A stretch of DNA of 64,000 bases from Mycobacterium sp. AZCC_0083 (GCF_014202335.1 NZ_JACHGP010000002.1:558001-622000); one strand, 5' to 3'. Positions 43,101-52,228 are shown, counted from the first letter of the stretch. Translations and numbers: made by a program. The notes: generated from the letters alone by a model not told the origin.

Positions 43101-43806
43101 CGGGTACGGCGCCGCCTGCGGCCAGCACCGTCACCACCATCGCGTCGGCGCCTGCGAGGGTGTCGAGCAGTTCGGGGGCGGGGGTGCGCAGTGACGCGCA
43201 GTACAGCGGCAGCGCGCGACCGCCTGCCGATTCGATGGCCTGGCACAGCGATTCGACGTAGGCGGTGTTGCCTGCCAACTGCTGGGCGCGGTAGAAGAGC
43301 ACTGCGATGGTCGGGCCGTCGTCATTCGTCGACGCCCGTTCGAGGACGCCCCAGCTGGGAAGGGTCACCGGCGGCTCGAACCCGAAGCCGGTCATCAGCA
43401 CGGTGTCGCTCAGGAAGGAATGAAGGTTGGCAAGGTTTTCTATGCCGCCCTGGGCCAGGTAGACGTGCGTCTGCAGCGCGATGCCCGCGGGCACGTTGGA
43501 GCGGTCCATGAGCTCGGCGTCGGGCGCCTGTTCGCCGCTGACCACGACCGCGGGAACACCGCTGGCCAGAACCGCGTCGATGCCGTCCTCCCATGCGCGG
43601 AACCCGCCCAGGATGCGCACCACCACGACGTCGACGCCGCCCATCAGCTCGGTCAGGTCATCGACCAGCAGCCGGGACGGATTGGCCCACCGATAGCGGG
43701 CGCCGCTGGTGCGGGCCGTGATCAGATCGGTGTCGGACGTCGACAGCAACAGAACGGTTGGCGACGACTTTGGGTCCTGATCAGCGTCCTGAACGGCTTG
43801 GGGCAC
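40183..43806 (-). CDS. cobN: Cobaltochelatase subunit CobN
   Basis: A 1207-residue protein, full length for CobN and very like M. tuberculosis CobN. The N-terminal part has PTVLLLSTSDTDLITAR. The central magnesium-chelatase-H type domain includes EWLPGKTLGMSATCGTDAAL, and the C-terminus EMAATVDYLFGYDATAGVMA. With CobS and CobT it inserts cobalt into hydrogenobyrinate a,c-diamide at the expense of ATP. I chose GTG 43806 because homologs start close to the PTVLLLSTSD block; GTG 43833 is in frame. A 35-residue membrane protein gene lies 55 bp upstream on the same strand. Confidence 0.96.
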   Translation of the reverse strand: MPQAVQDADQDPKSSPTVLLLSTSDTDLITARTSGARYRWANPSRLLVDDLTELMGGVDVVVVRILGGFRAWEDGIDAVLASGVPAVVVSGEQAPDAELMDRSNVPAGIALQTHVYLAQGGIENLANLHSFLSDTVLMTGFGFEPPVTLPSWGVLERASTNDDGPTIAVLFYRAQQLAGNTAYVESLCQAIESAGGRALPLYCASLRTPAPELLDTLAGADAMVVTVLAAGGAVPATVGAGGDDDSWNVAHLAALDVPILQGLCLTTSRAQWDGSDEGLSPLDVATQVAVPEFDGRIITVPFSFKEIDAEGLISYVGDPERCARVAGLAVRHARLRTIPAEQKRVAVVFSAYPTKHARIGNAVGLDTPASAVALLRAMRHAGYLIGDVPGVDAQDGDALIHALIERGGQDPDWLTEGQLVGNPIRLPAKVYREWFATLPAALTDQIVEHWGPPPGELFVDRSADPDGEIVIAAMQAGNTVLLVQPPRGFGANPVAIYHDPDLPPSHHYLAAYHWLNRSAAEGGFGADAVVHLGKHGNLEWLPGKTLGMSATCGTDAALGDLPLIYPFLVNDPGEGTQAKRRAHATLIDHLIPPMARAESYGDIARLEQLLDEHANIATLDPGKLPAIRQQIWTLMRAAKMDHDLGLEDRPDEDVFDEMLLHVDGWLCEIKDVQIRDGLHILGQAPAGEPQVDLVLAILRARQLFGGDSSVPGLRQALGLAEDGTDIRGAVDDAEEKARALVAALQQTGWDAEQVDRLTDDPNVATVLRFAATEVVPRLAGTSAEIDQVLRALDGRFIAAGPSGSPLRGLVNVLPTGRNFYSVDPKAVPSRLAWDTGVAMADSLLARYRDDYGRWPQSVGLSVWGTSAMRTSGDDIAEVLALLGVRPVWDDASRRVVDLEAMTMAELDRPRIDVTVRISGFFRDAFPHVVTMLDDAVRLVADLDEPDEANYVRAHSKADLADHGDQRRATTRIFGSRPGTYGAGLLQLIDSKNWRDDADLAEVYTAWGGFAYGRGLDGVSAADDMNRQYRRIAVAAKNTDTREHDIADSDDYFQYHGGMVATVRALTGQAPAAYIGDNTRPDAVRTRTLSEETTRVFRARVVNPRWMTAMRRHGYKGAFEMAATVDYLFGYDATAGVMADWMYERLAGEYVLDDENRKFMAESNPWALHGMAERLLEAAGRGMWAQPEASTLDGLRRVLLETEGDLEG

Positions 43807-43861
43807 GCACCATTCGTACCGCACCGACCTCACGGGTTGTGACGTCGGTGCGGCTGGTCAG

Positions 43862-43969
43862 TCAGCGGTCGGAGTTGCCCCAGCGGCTGTACCACGACTG
43901 CGGGTACGGCTGGCCGGCGGCGGCGATGAGCACGGCAACGACGGCAAAGAACACGATGAGTCCGAACAT
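43862..43969 (-). CDS. 35-residue single-span membrane microprotein upstream of cobN
   Basis: ATG 43969 is preceded by a perfect aggagg six bases away. The frame gives MFGLIVFFAVVAVLIAAAGQ followed by PYPQSWYSRWGNSDR. Residues 2-18 form one membrane helix and the tail is polar and aromatic. The strong ribosome site and helix make a real gene likely. The frame extends to 44167, but that part has no such features. It lies 55 bp before cobN and may share its transcript. Function unknown. Confidence 0.7.
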   Translation of the reverse strand: MFGLIVFFAVVAVLIAAAGQPYPQSWYSRWGNSDR

Positions 43970-44142
43970 TTCAATCCTCCTGTGCCTCCGAGCACCCATC
44001 CACGCTGATGGGTCGGAACGGAAGTTCAAACAAAAACGTAGGACGGATCGCCTCGAATTCGGCGCTTTAGTGTGCGATGGAACACACCCGTGAAGAAGGT
44101 GACCCAGCTCACATTCGCGGGCTTTCCGGGCTAGTTCGAATC

Positions 44143-44165
44143 GCGGCCAGCCAAATACTGGCCGC
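44143..44165 (+). promoter_or_regulatory. Perfect 8-bp inverted repeat upstream of the TauD-type gene
   Basis: gcggccag (44143-44150) and ctggccgc (44158-44165) are exact reverse complements with a 7-nt spacer, ending 28 bp before the GTG start at 44194. It may be an operator or a hairpin in the 5' leader. No regulator gene is adjacent. Confidence 0.4.
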
Positions 44166-44193
44166 AACGCGGGGAATCTGCGGAAATCGACGG

Positions 44194-45114
44194 GTGGCCA
44201 ACTTCCCCAACATCGTGAAACTCGGCGCGAACATCGGCGCCCGGATCGACGGCGTGCAACTCGGCGGTGACGTTCCCGAGGCGACCGTCAAGGTGATCAA
44301 CGACGCCCTCTTGACCCACAAGGTGATCTTCTTCCGCGGGCAGGACCATCTCGACGACGACGGACAGCTCGCGTTCGCCAAACGCCTCGGGACGCCGACC
44401 ACCGCACACCCGACGGTCACGTCGCGGGGCGAGCGGGTGCTGCCCATCGATTCCCAGTACGACAAGGCCAACAGCTGGCACACCGACGTGACGTTCGTCG
44501 ATCGGATTCCGAAAGCCTCACTGCTGCGGGCGGTTACACTGCCGGAGTACGGCGGTACCACCACGTGGGCGTCGACCGAGGTGGCCTACGATCAGTTGCC
44601 CGCTCCCCTGCGCGCGCTGACCGAGAATCTGTGGGCGGTGCACACGAATCAGTACGACTACGCCGAGAGCTATTACTCCGCAAAGGCCGAGACCCTGACC
44701 GATGCCGAGCGGGAGTACCGCGACGAGTTCGTCTCGGAGTACTACGAGACCGAGCATCCGGTGGTGCGCGTGCACCCGGAGACGGGTAAGCGGGTGCTGC
44801 TGCTCGGCCATTTCATCAAGCGGTTCGTTGGCCTTGGCAGCACCGAGTCGTCGGCACTGTTCCAGCTGCTGCAGAACCGGGTCACCAAGCTGGAGAACAC
44901 CATTCGCTGGTCCTGGCAGCCAGGCGACCTCGCGATCTGGGACAACCGTGCCACCCAGCACTACGCGGTGTCCGACTACGACGACCAGTACCGTCGCCTG
45001 AGTCGCATCACGCTGGCAGGCGACGTCCCCGTCGACGTGTACGGCACGCCGAGCCGCGTGATCGCCGGCGACGCGTCGCACTACTCGGACGTGGTGGTAC
45101 CGCTGGCGGTCTAA
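44194..45114 (+). CDS. Fe(II)/alpha-ketoglutarate dioxygenase, TauD/Rv3406-like sulfatase
   Basis: A 306-residue dioxygenase from GTG 44194. The iron triad is H-x-D in SWHTDVTF plus the distal His of RATQHYAV. An Arg for alpha-ketoglutarate lies in RRLSRITL. The whole protein closely resembles M. tuberculosis Rv3406 ([48 protein letters not shown]), which cleaves alkyl sulfate esters. It probably releases sulfate or sulfite from organosulfur compounds. It sits alone between cobN and cobG, which is not its usual place. An upstream frame to 44077 lacks conserved content. Confidence 0.92.
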   Translation: MANFPNIVKLGANIGARIDGVQLGGDVPEATVKVINDALLTHKVIFFRGQDHLDDDGQLAFAKRLGTPTTAHPTVTSRGERVLPIDSQYDKANSWHTDVTFVDRIPKASLLRAVTLPEYGGTTTWASTEVAYDQLPAPLRALTENLWAVHTNQYDYAESYYSAKAETLTDAEREYRDEFVSEYYETEHPVVRVHPETGKRVLLLGHFIKRFVGLGSTESSALFQLLQNRVTKLENTIRWSWQPGDLAIWDNRATQHYAVSDYDDQYRRLSRITLAGDVPVDVYGTPSRVIAGDASHYSDVVVPLAV

Positions 45115-45130
45115 GCCGCCGACCAACGAT

Positions 45131-45433
45131 TCACAGCCGGTGCATCTCCCGGCGCATGGCGGCATCCTCCAGGTAGCCGCAGCGCCGCGACGGGTAGACC
45201 CGTGGGGTGCGCCGCTCATCGTTGGAACCGCTGGCGGCCTCAGCGGTGGTGAAGAGCCGCCCGATCGCCGTCCACCACCGGGTGCCGGTGGTGCGCGGTG
45301 TCAGCGACACCGCGGCGGTCGCGAACATCACGCCCTGCTCGGTGATCAGAACCGGCGCGGACCCCTCGACCACCGCGCCGGTTCCGCTCACGTCCTTGGT
45401 TGGCGCATGCGGCGCCAGCCCCACTTCAGTCAT
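45131..45433 (-). CDS. Small conserved hypothetical protein
   Basis: A 100-residue protein. ATG 45433 has aaggagaagg just upstream, a strong ribosome site. The sequence has a beta-rich middle (GSAPVLITEQGVMFATAAVS), a basic Trp pair (GTRWWTAIGRLF) and a basic C-terminus (ERRTPRVYPSRRCGYLEDAA). No signal peptide or membrane helix. I recognise no family. It is convergent with the TauD-type gene (16 bp between stops) and divergent from cobG. Confidence 0.6.
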   Translation of the reverse strand: MTEVGLAPHAPTKDVSGTGAVVEGSAPVLITEQGVMFATAAVSLTPRTTGTRWWTAIGRLFTTAEAASGSNDERRTPRVYPSRRCGYLEDAAMRREMHRL

Positions 45434-45515
45434 TGCCTTCTCCTTGCCCCTGTTTCCGCCGGATCCTCCGTCCGGCCTGATAGGGAGAATGTATTTTGAC
45501 GGCGGCGCATAATCG

Positions 45516-45533
45516 CGAGTAGTCCACTACTCG
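45516..45533 (+). promoter_or_regulatory. Inverted repeat upstream of cobG
   Basis: cgagtag (45516-45522) and ctactcg (45527-45533) are exact reverse complements 4 nt apart. The element is centred about 42 bp before the cobG ATG and 91 bp before the divergent small gene. It is a compact operator-like palindrome. The gap has no B12-box sequence that I can recognise, so it is not a cobalamin riboswitch. Confidence 0.45.
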
Positions 45534-45566
45534 AATGTCCGGCCACTACCTATGCTCGAAGCTGAC

Positions 45567-46679
45567 ATGACGAGGGTCCGCGACGACGACGCCTGCCCTG
45601 GCGCACTGCAGGTGCACCAGGCGGCCGACGGGGCGCTGGTCCGGATCCGGTTGCCCGGCGGCATGATCGCCGCCGAGCAATTGCTGGCACTCGCGGTCGC
45701 CGCGACGCGGTTCGGCTCGCAGGCAATGGAACTCACCTCCCGCGGCAACGTCCAGATTCGCGGCATCACCGATCCGGAGGCCTTGGCCGACGCGGTCGCT
45801 GCCGCGGGCCTGTTGCCATCGCCCAGTCACGAACGGGTGCGCAACATCGTGGCCTCACCGCTGACCGGCCGATCCGGCGGCAACGCCGACGTCCGCGGCC
45901 TGGTGCGCGACCTCGACGCGGCGATCCAGGCCAGCCCCGCCCTGGCCCGCTTGCCTGGCCGCTTCTGGTTCGGCGTCGACGACGGCCGCGGTGACGTGTC
46001 CGGATCCGGCGTCGACGTGGGCGCCCACTTGCTCGACGCCGACCGGGCCGCGCTGCTGGTGGCGGGCGCCGACACCGGTGTCCGGATGCCGTCGGCGGAC
46101 GTGGTCGACACCCTCGTCGCCGTCGCCGAGGCCTTCGTCGACGTCCGCGGAATTGCCTGGCGGACCACCGAACTCGCGGACGTCGAGCCGCTGCTCGCCG
46201 GACTGAACAGATCCGCCGAACCAGGGACCACGTGGCCGCCGGTGCTGCAGCCTCCGGTCGGCTGGATCGAACAGGACGACCATCGCGTGGCCCTCGGCGC
46301 CGGGGTGCCCCTCGGCGTGCTCGAAGCCCGTACCGCCGAATTCCTCGCCGCCGTCGAAGCGCCACTGGTGATCACGCCATGGCGTTCGGTGCTGGTTTGC
46401 GATCTCGACGAGGGCGTTGCCGACGTCGCGCTTCGCGTGCTGGCACCGCTGGGCCTGGTGTTCGACGCGGATTCGCCATGGCTGTCGGTCAGCTCGTGCA
46501 CGGGGAGCCCGGGGTGCGCGCACTCGGTCGCCGACACCCACGCGGATGCCGCCGCGGCCGTCGGCACACCCAGCGACGTGCACCGGCACTTCGTGGGTTG
46601 CGAGCGGGCATGCGGCAGCCCGCCCGTCGGCCAGATTCTGGTGGCGACCGCGGACGGTTACCGGCCACGTCACCCGTAG
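45567..46679 (+). CDS. cobG: Precorrin-3B synthase
   Basis: A 370-residue sulfite/nitrite-reductase-fold protein. ATG 45567 (MTRVRDDDACPGALQ) matches the M. tuberculosis CobG start; ATG 45552 is in frame. Conserved elements are ADGALVRIRLPGGMI, MELTSRGNVQIRGI and the 4Fe-4S ligands SCTGSPGCAHS plus GCERACGSP. In the aerobic B12 route CobG uses O2 to make precorrin-3B with its gamma-lactone. cobH follows after 9 bp. Confidence 0.94.
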   Translation: MTRVRDDDACPGALQVHQAADGALVRIRLPGGMIAAEQLLALAVAATRFGSQAMELTSRGNVQIRGITDPEALADAVAAAGLLPSPSHERVRNIVASPLTGRSGGNADVRGLVRDLDAAIQASPALARLPGRFWFGVDDGRGDVSGSGVDVGAHLLDADRAALLVAGADTGVRMPSADVVDTLVAVAEAFVDVRGIAWRTTELADVEPLLAGLNRSAEPGTTWPPVLQPPVGWIEQDDHRVALGAGVPLGVLEARTAEFLAAVEAPLVITPWRSVLVCDLDEGVADVALRVLAPLGLVFDADSPWLSVSSCTGSPGCAHSVADTHADAAAAVGTPSDVHRHFVGCERACGSPPVGQILVATADGYRPRHP

Positions 46680-46688
46680 GGTGATCGG

Positions 46689-47315
46689 GTGCTCGACTAC
46701 ATCCGCGACGCCGCCGAGATCTATCGGCAGTCGTTCGCCACGATCCGCGCCGAGGCGGATCTGGCGCGCTTTCCGGATGACGTCGCCCAGGTCGTGGTCC
46801 GGCTGATCCACACCTGCGGTCAGGTCGACGTCACCGAGCACGTGGCCTACACCGATGACGTCGTCACTAGGGCCCGCGCAGCGCTGAATGCGGGGGCGCC
46901 CGTGCTGTGCGATTCGTCGATGGTGGCCTCTGGCATCACCCGCTCCCGGCTGCCCGCCGACAACGAGGTGGTGTCACTCGTCGCCGATCCCGGCGCCGCC
47001 GATTTGTCCGCCAGGCTGGGCAGCACCCGTTCGGCTGCAGGAGTGGACCTGTGGGCCGACCGGCTGGGTGGTGCGGTCCTTGCGATCGGCAACGCACCGA
47101 CCGCGCTGTTCCGGCTGCTGGAACTCATCGATGACGGTGCGCCCGTGCCGGCTGCCGTGCTGGGCGGCCCGGTCGGGTTCGTCGGGTCGGCACAGTCCAA
47201 GCAGGAGCTGATCGACCGGCCACGCGGGATGTCCTACCTGGTGGTGACGGGCAGGCGCGGAGGCAGCGCGATGGCCGCTGCCGCCGTCAACGCGATCGCT
47301 AGCGAGCGCGAATGA
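46689..47315 (+). CDS. cobH: Precorrin-8X methylmutase
   Basis: A 208-residue CobH from GTG 46689. The catalytic His is H41 in [11 protein letters not shown]. Other conserved blocks are [27 protein letters not shown] and [14 protein letters not shown]. It moves the C-11 methyl to C-12 to give hydrogenobyrinate. Its stop overlaps the cobIJ start by 4 bp (ATGA), so translation is coupled. Confidence 0.95.
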   Translation: MLDYIRDAAEIYRQSFATIRAEADLARFPDDVAQVVVRLIHTCGQVDVTEHVAYTDDVVTRARAALNAGAPVLCDSSMVASGITRSRLPADNEVVSLVADPGAADLSARLGSTRSAAGVDLWADRLGGAVLAIGNAPTALFRLLELIDDGAPVPAAVLGGPVGFVGSAQSKQELIDRPRGMSYLVVTGRRGGSAMAAAAVNAIASERE

Positions 47316-48778
47316 CGTCACCCCGCGGCACGCTCTGGGGTGTCGGGCTCGGCCCGGGTGACCCGGAGTTGGTCACGATCAAGGCCGCGCGCGTGATCGG
47401 CGAGGCCGAAGTGGTGGCCTATCACAGCGCCCGGCACGGACACAGCATCGCGCGCACCATCGCCGAGCCCTACCTGCGGCCCGGCCAGGTCGAGGAGCAC
47501 TTCGTCTACCCGGTGACCACCGAGACCACCGACCACCCCGGCGGCTACGCGGGGGCGATGGAGGACTTCTACCACGAGGCCGCGGACCGCATCGCCGTCC
47601 ACCTCGAGGCAGGCCGCAGCGTGGCCCTGCTCGCCGAGGGCGACCCGCTGTTCTACAGCTCCTACATGCACATGCACACACGGCTGACGTCGCGGTTCGA
47701 CGCCGTCATCGTGCCAGGCGTGACGTCGGTGAGCGCGGCCTCGGCCGCCACCGGCATGCCGCTGGTGCAGGGCGACGAGGTGCTGACGATCCTGCCTGGC
47801 ACGCTGCCACCCGACGAGCTGCGGCGCAGGCTTGCCGACACCGACGCGGCGGTGGTGCTCAAGCTCGGCCGCTCGTATCCCGCTGTGCGGGAAGCACTCT
47901 CCGCTGCCGGCCGGTTGGACGAGGCGCTGTACGTGGAGCGGGCCAGCACATCCGCGCAGAAGGTGTTTCCCGCGGCGGATGTCGACGCGGCGTCGGTGCC
48001 CTACTTCTCGCTGGCGATGCTGCCTGGGATGTCCAGCCCGCCGGAACGATCGGGCAGCGTTGCGGTCGTCGGGCTCGGTCCCGGTGACGTCGACTGGATG
48101 ACGCCGCAGTCGCGCCGCGAACTCGCCACCGCCACCGACCTCATCGGCTACGGCCCGTATCTCGACAGGGTCGGCATCAGGCCCGGCCAGACCCGCCACC
48201 CGAGCGACAACACCGACGAACCTGCCCGCGCGAAGCTGGCATGCAGCCTCGCCGAGCAGGGCCACGCGGTCGCGGTGGTGTCGTCGGGCGATCCCGGTGT
48301 CTTCGCAATGGCGACCGCGGTGCTCGAGGAGGCCAAGCAATGGCCGGGCGTCGACGTGCGGGTCATCCCGGCGATGACCGCAGCGCAGGCCGTCGCCAGC
48401 CGGGTCGGCGCGCCGCTTGGCCACGACTACGCGGTGATCTCGCTGTCCGACCGGCTCAAGCCGTGGGACGTCATCGCCGCGCGTCTCACCGCGGCCGCGA
48501 CCGCCGACCTGGTGCTTGCCATCTACAACCCGGCGTCGAAGACCCGCACCTGGCAGGTCGGGGCCATGCGCGACCTGCTGCTCGAGCACCGCGACGCAAG
48601 CACACCAGTGGTGATCGGCCGCGACGTGGCTGGCCCCGGCGAGCGGGTCGACGTGGTGCGACTTGCCGATCTCGACCCCGCCAAGGTGGACATGCGCTGT
48701 CTGCTCATCGTCGGGTCGTCCCAGACCGAGTGGCATGGCGACCGCGTCTTCACGCCGCGCAACTACCCCAGTTCCTGA
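47312..48778 (+). CDS. cobIJ: Fused precorrin-2 C20- and precorrin-3B C17-methyltransferase
   Basis: A 488-residue fusion of two SAM-dependent corrin methyltransferases. Residues 1 to about 240 are Cob[36 protein letters not shown]. Residues about 245-488 are Cob[50 protein letters not shown]. The same fusion is found in M. tuberculosis (Rv2066). The last codons (PSS-stop) lie inside a 22-bp sequence that recurs at 52307-52328, after the next gene. Confidence 0.96.
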   Translation: MTSPRGTLWGVGLGPGDPELVTIKAARVIGEAEVVAYHSARHGHSIARTIAEPYLRPGQVEEHFVYPVTTETTDHPGGYAGAMEDFYHEAADRIAVHLEAGRSVALLAEGDPLFYSSYMHMHTRLTSRFDAVIVPGVTSVSAASAATGMPLVQGDEVLTILPGTLPPDELRRRLADTDAAVVLKLGRSYPAVREALSAAGRLDEALYVERASTSAQKVFPAADVDAASVPYFSLAMLPGMSSPPERSGSVAVVGLGPGDVDWMTPQSRRELATATDLIGYGPYLDRVGIRPGQTRHPSDNTDEPARAKLACSLAEQGHAVAVVSSGDPGVFAMATAVLEEAKQWPGVDVRVIPAMTAAQAVASRVGAPLGHDYAVISLSDRLKPWDVIAARLTAAATADLVLAIYNPASKTRTWQVGAMRDLLLEHRDASTPVVIGRDVAGPGERVDVVRLADLDPAKVDMRCLLIVGSSQTEWHGDRVFTPRNYPSS

Positions 48779-48787
48779 CCCGCGGAG
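48766..48787. repeat. Left copy of a 22-bp direct repeat (end of cobIJ)
   Basis: The 22 bases beginning ccccagttcctgacccgcgg include the last two codons and stop of cobIJ. An identical copy is at 52307-52328 in the same orientation. The flanking bases differ, so the identity is exactly 22 bp. The two copies bracket the large regulator gene. Confidence 0.9.
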
Positions 48788-48925
48788 ACTGCGGACAGAT
48801 CGAGTTCGCCGTAAGGCGATCCGCTTGAGGATCGGCGAGAGCGCGTACAAGCGCAGGCCTGCACGTCGTAAATTCCTGGCGCACCTACGCGCGTCTGCCG
48901 ACGTTCTGCCGTACAGGGCCGCCGC

Positions 48926-51900
48926 ATGTTGGCTAACATGAGCGAAATTGGTCCGCTGAACTGGAGCGATCTGGGTGTGAGCGAGCTCGTACCGACGGGA
49001 ACGGTGACGCTGCTTTTGGCCGACGTCGAAGGCTCCACGTGGCTGTGGCAGACCGCGCCCGACGAGATGACCGCGGCGATCGCCAACCTGGACCGCACAC
49101 TGGCTGAACTGGTATCGATCTATCACGGGGTACGTCCCATCGAGCAGGGTGAGGGCGACAGCTTCGTCGTCGCGTTCCCCTGGGCATCCGACGCGGTGGC
49201 ATGCGCGCTGGCGTTGCAGCGGGCGCCGTTGGTGCCGATCCGGCTGCGGATCGGCCTCCACACCGGGGAGGTGCAGTTGCGCGACGAGAGCAACTACGTC
49301 GGCCCGACCATCAACCGGACCGGGCGACTCCGGAGCCTGGCACACGGTGGCCAGACCGTACTGTCCGCCACCACAAGCGATTTGGTGATCGACAGGCTTC
49401 CTTCCGACGCCTGGCTGACCGATCTGGGCAGCCACGTTGTGCGCGACCTGCCCCGACCAGAACACGTCATGCAGTTGTGCCACCCGGATCTGCGCAATGA
49501 ATTCCCGCCGCTACGGACCGCGGATCTGGGTGTGTCACAGCATCTCCCGGTGCAGCTGACGAGCTTTGTGGGCCGCACCACCCAGATCGTCGAGCTCCAA
49601 CAGATCCTGCGCGACAGCCGCTTGGTAACGCTGACCGGCGCCGGTGGCGTGGGGAAGACACGGTTGGCGGTGAGGGTTGCGGTCGACGTGGCCGCCGATT
49701 TCGGCGACGGCGTCTGGTTTGTCGACCTGGCGCCGATTACCGATCCAGAGCTGGTTCCGCTGACGGCAGCACGCGCGCTAGGGCTGCCCGATCAGCCTGG
49801 CCGCACGACGACGGAGACCTTGCAACGCGCTATCGGCGACCGGCACCGACTGATCGTGCTAGACAACTGCGAACACCTCCTCGACGCGACAGCCATCCTG
49901 AGCGCTGCGTTGTTGGCGACGTGCCCGGGATTGACGATGTTGGCGACCAGTCGCGAGCCGATCGGGGTGGCCGGCGAGCTGTCGTGGCGGGTTCCGTCGC
50001 TGACCCTAGACGGCGAAGCGGTAGAACTGTTCGCACACCGGGCGCGTCACGCGCGGGCCGACTTCACGATTACCGACGAGAACTCGACGACGGTCACCGA
50101 AATTTGCAGGCGCCTCGACGGCATGCCACTGGCCATCGAACTGGCCGCGGCGCGTGTCCGTGCACTTTCCGTACGGGAGATCTTGGACGGCCTGCATGAC
50201 CGGTTCCGACTGTTGACTCGTGGGGTGCGGACGGCGCTTCGCCGCCAGCAGACATTGCGCGCCTCCGTCGACTGGTCGTATGCGCTATTGACCGATCCCG
50301 AACGCGCGTTGTTCCGTCGGCTGGCGGTGTTCGTGGGCGGGTTCGACCTCGATGCCGCCGAAGCGGTCGCAGCCGATGACGAGATGCCGCACCATCAGGT
50401 TCTCGATCAGCTCACCCTGCTGGTCGACAAGTCGCTGGTCGTGGCCGAAAACCGTTCTGACCCAACGCGGTACCGGCTTTGGGAGACCGTCCGTCAGTAC
50501 GCCCTCGAAAAGCTGGGCGAGTCGGGCGAGGCCGACGTGGTGCGCAGCCGACACCGGGATCACTACCTGGCGATCGCAAGGCTGCTCGACACGCCGACGA
50601 GCGCCGGCCTGGACGGGCTGATTGATCGGGCGGACCTCGAGATCGACAACCTGCGCGCCGCGCACGTCTGGAGCCGGGAAATCGGCGACAACGACCAGGC
50701 CCTGGCGATTGTATCGTCTCTGGAACCGCTGTGGCTGAACCGTGGTCTCCTCCGGGAAGGCCTCACATGGATCGACGGTGTTCTCGACGGCGAAGACTCC
50801 CACGACACCACCGTGACCCCCGCGACCTGGGTGAAGGCCTTTGCCGCTCGCTGCGCACTAGCGTTGGGGACAGCTGCACCCGCCAATATGGATCAGGCGC
50901 AGCAGGCCCTGGCGATCGCCCGCGAACTCGGTGACCCGGACCTCATCGCCCGAGCCCTCCAGGCCTGCGGCCAGTGCGCCAGCTACAGCCCCGACGTGGC
51001 GCAGCCGTACTTCACCGAGGCGATCGAGCTGTTCCGCGCGTCGAGCAGCTGGTGGAGACTGTGCCAAGTTCGTGTCTACCAATGCGTTCTCGGCACTTTG
51101 CTGGGCGATCCGACGATCGCGATCACCGCGGGGGAAGACGGCCGGGATGTGGCCGACGCGAACGGTGACGGGTATTCGTCGCTCGGCTGCCGCTTCTGGC
51201 GCGGCATGGGACTCATGATGCGGGGCGACCTGGCCGACGCCGGCGCCGAGCTGCGTGCGGTGACGGCCGAGGCGGACAAGGGTCATGTGGCCGTCATGTA
51301 CTCCCTAGGCCTCTTCGGGCATGGACTGGTTCTCGCACTCCAGGGGGAGGCGGACGCCGCGCGAGCGTGTGCCCGTGCGGCGCTGCACGCCGCGGCGGGT
51401 GTGGTCGGGTATGAGGACCTCGCGTATGTGGGGTGGGCCTGCGCCGCTCTTGCCGCCGGCGACGCCGCACAGGCCAGGGAAGCTAGCGAAGCGGCGTGGC
51501 GGTACCGGGTTCCGCTGCGCGAAGTCTTGACCAGAGCCATCATTCCGATGTCCGAGGCCCTACTGGGCTGTGGTGACCTGCTGGCCGCGCGCGCTTGGGC
51601 CGACGACACCGTCGCAATGACAATGGGCTGGCACCGTGTGAGAGCCTTGACGGCGCGCGCCCGCGTCGCGATCGCCCAGGGCGATCCCGATCAGGCCGAG
51701 CGGGACGCTCACGAAGCGCTTGGCGTGGCAACCACAGTTGGCTCCTATGTGTGTCTTTCCAACACCTTTGAATGTCTTGCGCGGCTGGCCGCCGACAACG
51801 GTGATCACCGCCACGCGGTGCGCCTACTCACAGCGGCCGATGGCATCCTGCGACGCAACGGTGAAGTGCGCTTCAAGGTGTATCAAGCGGGATATGAATC

Positions 51901-52228
51901 GTTGGTGGCGTCGGTTCGTGATGCATTGGAGGCCAGTGACTTTGACGCCGCATCGACGGAGGGTGCGGCGCTGTCGACCGAGGAAGCAATCGCCTACGCG
52001 CAGCGTGGCCGCGGCGAGCGCAAACGGCCGACCACCGGCTGGGGCTCGTTGACCCCGACCGAGCGTGACGTGGTGCGGCTGGTCAGCGTGGGACTCTCCA
52101 ACAAGGAGATCGGCGAACGACTCTTCGTCTCTCCTCGCACCGTGCAGACGCACCTGACCCACGTCTACACCAAACTCGGATTCTCGTCGCGTGTGCGGCT
52201 CGCCCAAGAAGCGAGCCGGCTCGGCTGA
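48926..52228 (+). CDS. Adenylate cyclase-ATPase-LuxR multidomain regulator
   Basis: An 1100-residue protein with three parts. Residues about 20-195 are a class III nucleotide cyclase domain. Its metal Asp residues are D33 (ADVEGST) and D78 (EGDSF), with transition-state N130 and R134 (NYVGPTINRTGRL), so activity is possible. Residues about 205-500 are an NB-ARC/AAA ATPase (TGAGGVGKT at 237-245, LIVLDNCEH). A TPR-like helical region follows, and a LuxR winged helix begins about 1037 (LTPTERDVVRLVSVGLSNKE). M. tuberculosis has similar proteins (Rv0386 type). It interrupts the cob cluster between 22-bp direct repeats. ATG 48938 is an alternative start. Confidence 0.92.
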   Translation: MLANMSEIGPLNWSDLGVSELVPTGTVTLLLADVEGSTWLWQTAPDEMTAAIANLDRTLAELVSIYHGVRPIEQGEGDSFVVAFPWASDAVACALALQRAPLVPIRLRIGLHTGEVQLRDESNYVGPTINRTGRLRSLAHGGQTVLSATTSDLVIDRLPSDAWLTDLGSHVVRDLPRPEHVMQLCHPDLRNEFPPLRTADLGVSQHLPVQLTSFVGRTTQIVELQQILRDSRLVTLTGAGGVGKTRLAVRVAVDVAADFGDGVWFVDLAPITDPELVPLTAARALGLPDQPGRTTTETLQRAIGDRHRLIVLDNCEHLLDATAILSAALLATCPGLTMLATSREPIGVAGELSWRVPSLTLDGEAVELFAHRARHARADFTITDENSTTVTEICRRLDGMPLAIELAAARVRALSVREILDGLHDRFRLLTRGVRTALRRQQTLRASVDWSYALLTDPERALFRRLAVFVGGFDLDAAEAVAADDEMPHHQVLDQLTLLVDKSLVVAENRSDPTRYRLWETVRQYALEKLGESGEADVVRSRHRDHYLAIARLLDTPTSAGLDGLIDRADLEIDNLRAAHVWSREIGDNDQALAIVSSLEPLWLNRGLLREGLTWIDGVLDGEDSHDTTVTPATWVKAFAARCALALGTAAPANMDQAQQALAIARELGDPDLIARALQACGQCASYSPDVAQPYFTEAIELFRASSSWWRLCQVRVYQCVLGTLLGDPTIAITAGEDGRDVADANGDGYSSLGCRFWRGMGLMMRGDLADAGAELRAVTAEADKGHVAVMYSLGLFGHGLVLALQGEADAARACARAALHAAAGVVGYEDLAYVGWACAALAAGDAAQAREASEAAWRYRVPLREVLTRAIIPMSEALLGCGDLLAARAWADDTVAMTMGWHRVRALTARARVAIAQGDPDQAERDAHEALGVATTVGSYVCLSNTFECLARLAADNGDHRHAVRLLTAADGILRRNGEVRFKVYQAGYESLVASVRDALEASDFDAASTEGAALSTEEAIAYAQRGRGERKRPTTGWGSLTPTERDVVRLVSVGLSNKEIGERLFVSPRTVQTHLTHVYTKLGFSSRVRLAQEASRLG

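Noticed and set aside
40303..43194. 963-codon open frame on the plus strand opposite cobN
   Set aside because: It is the antisense shadow of a high-GC gene with strong codon bias. Its translation is low-complexity (Gly, His, Arg, Val runs) with no motif, while the cobN frame matches its family end to end.
43807..45566. Cobalamin riboswitch near cobN or cobG
   Set aside because: I looked for the B12 box and long-range pairing expected in a cobalamin riboswitch and found neither in the gaps before cobN, cobG or cobL. A covariance search would be needed to exclude it fully.
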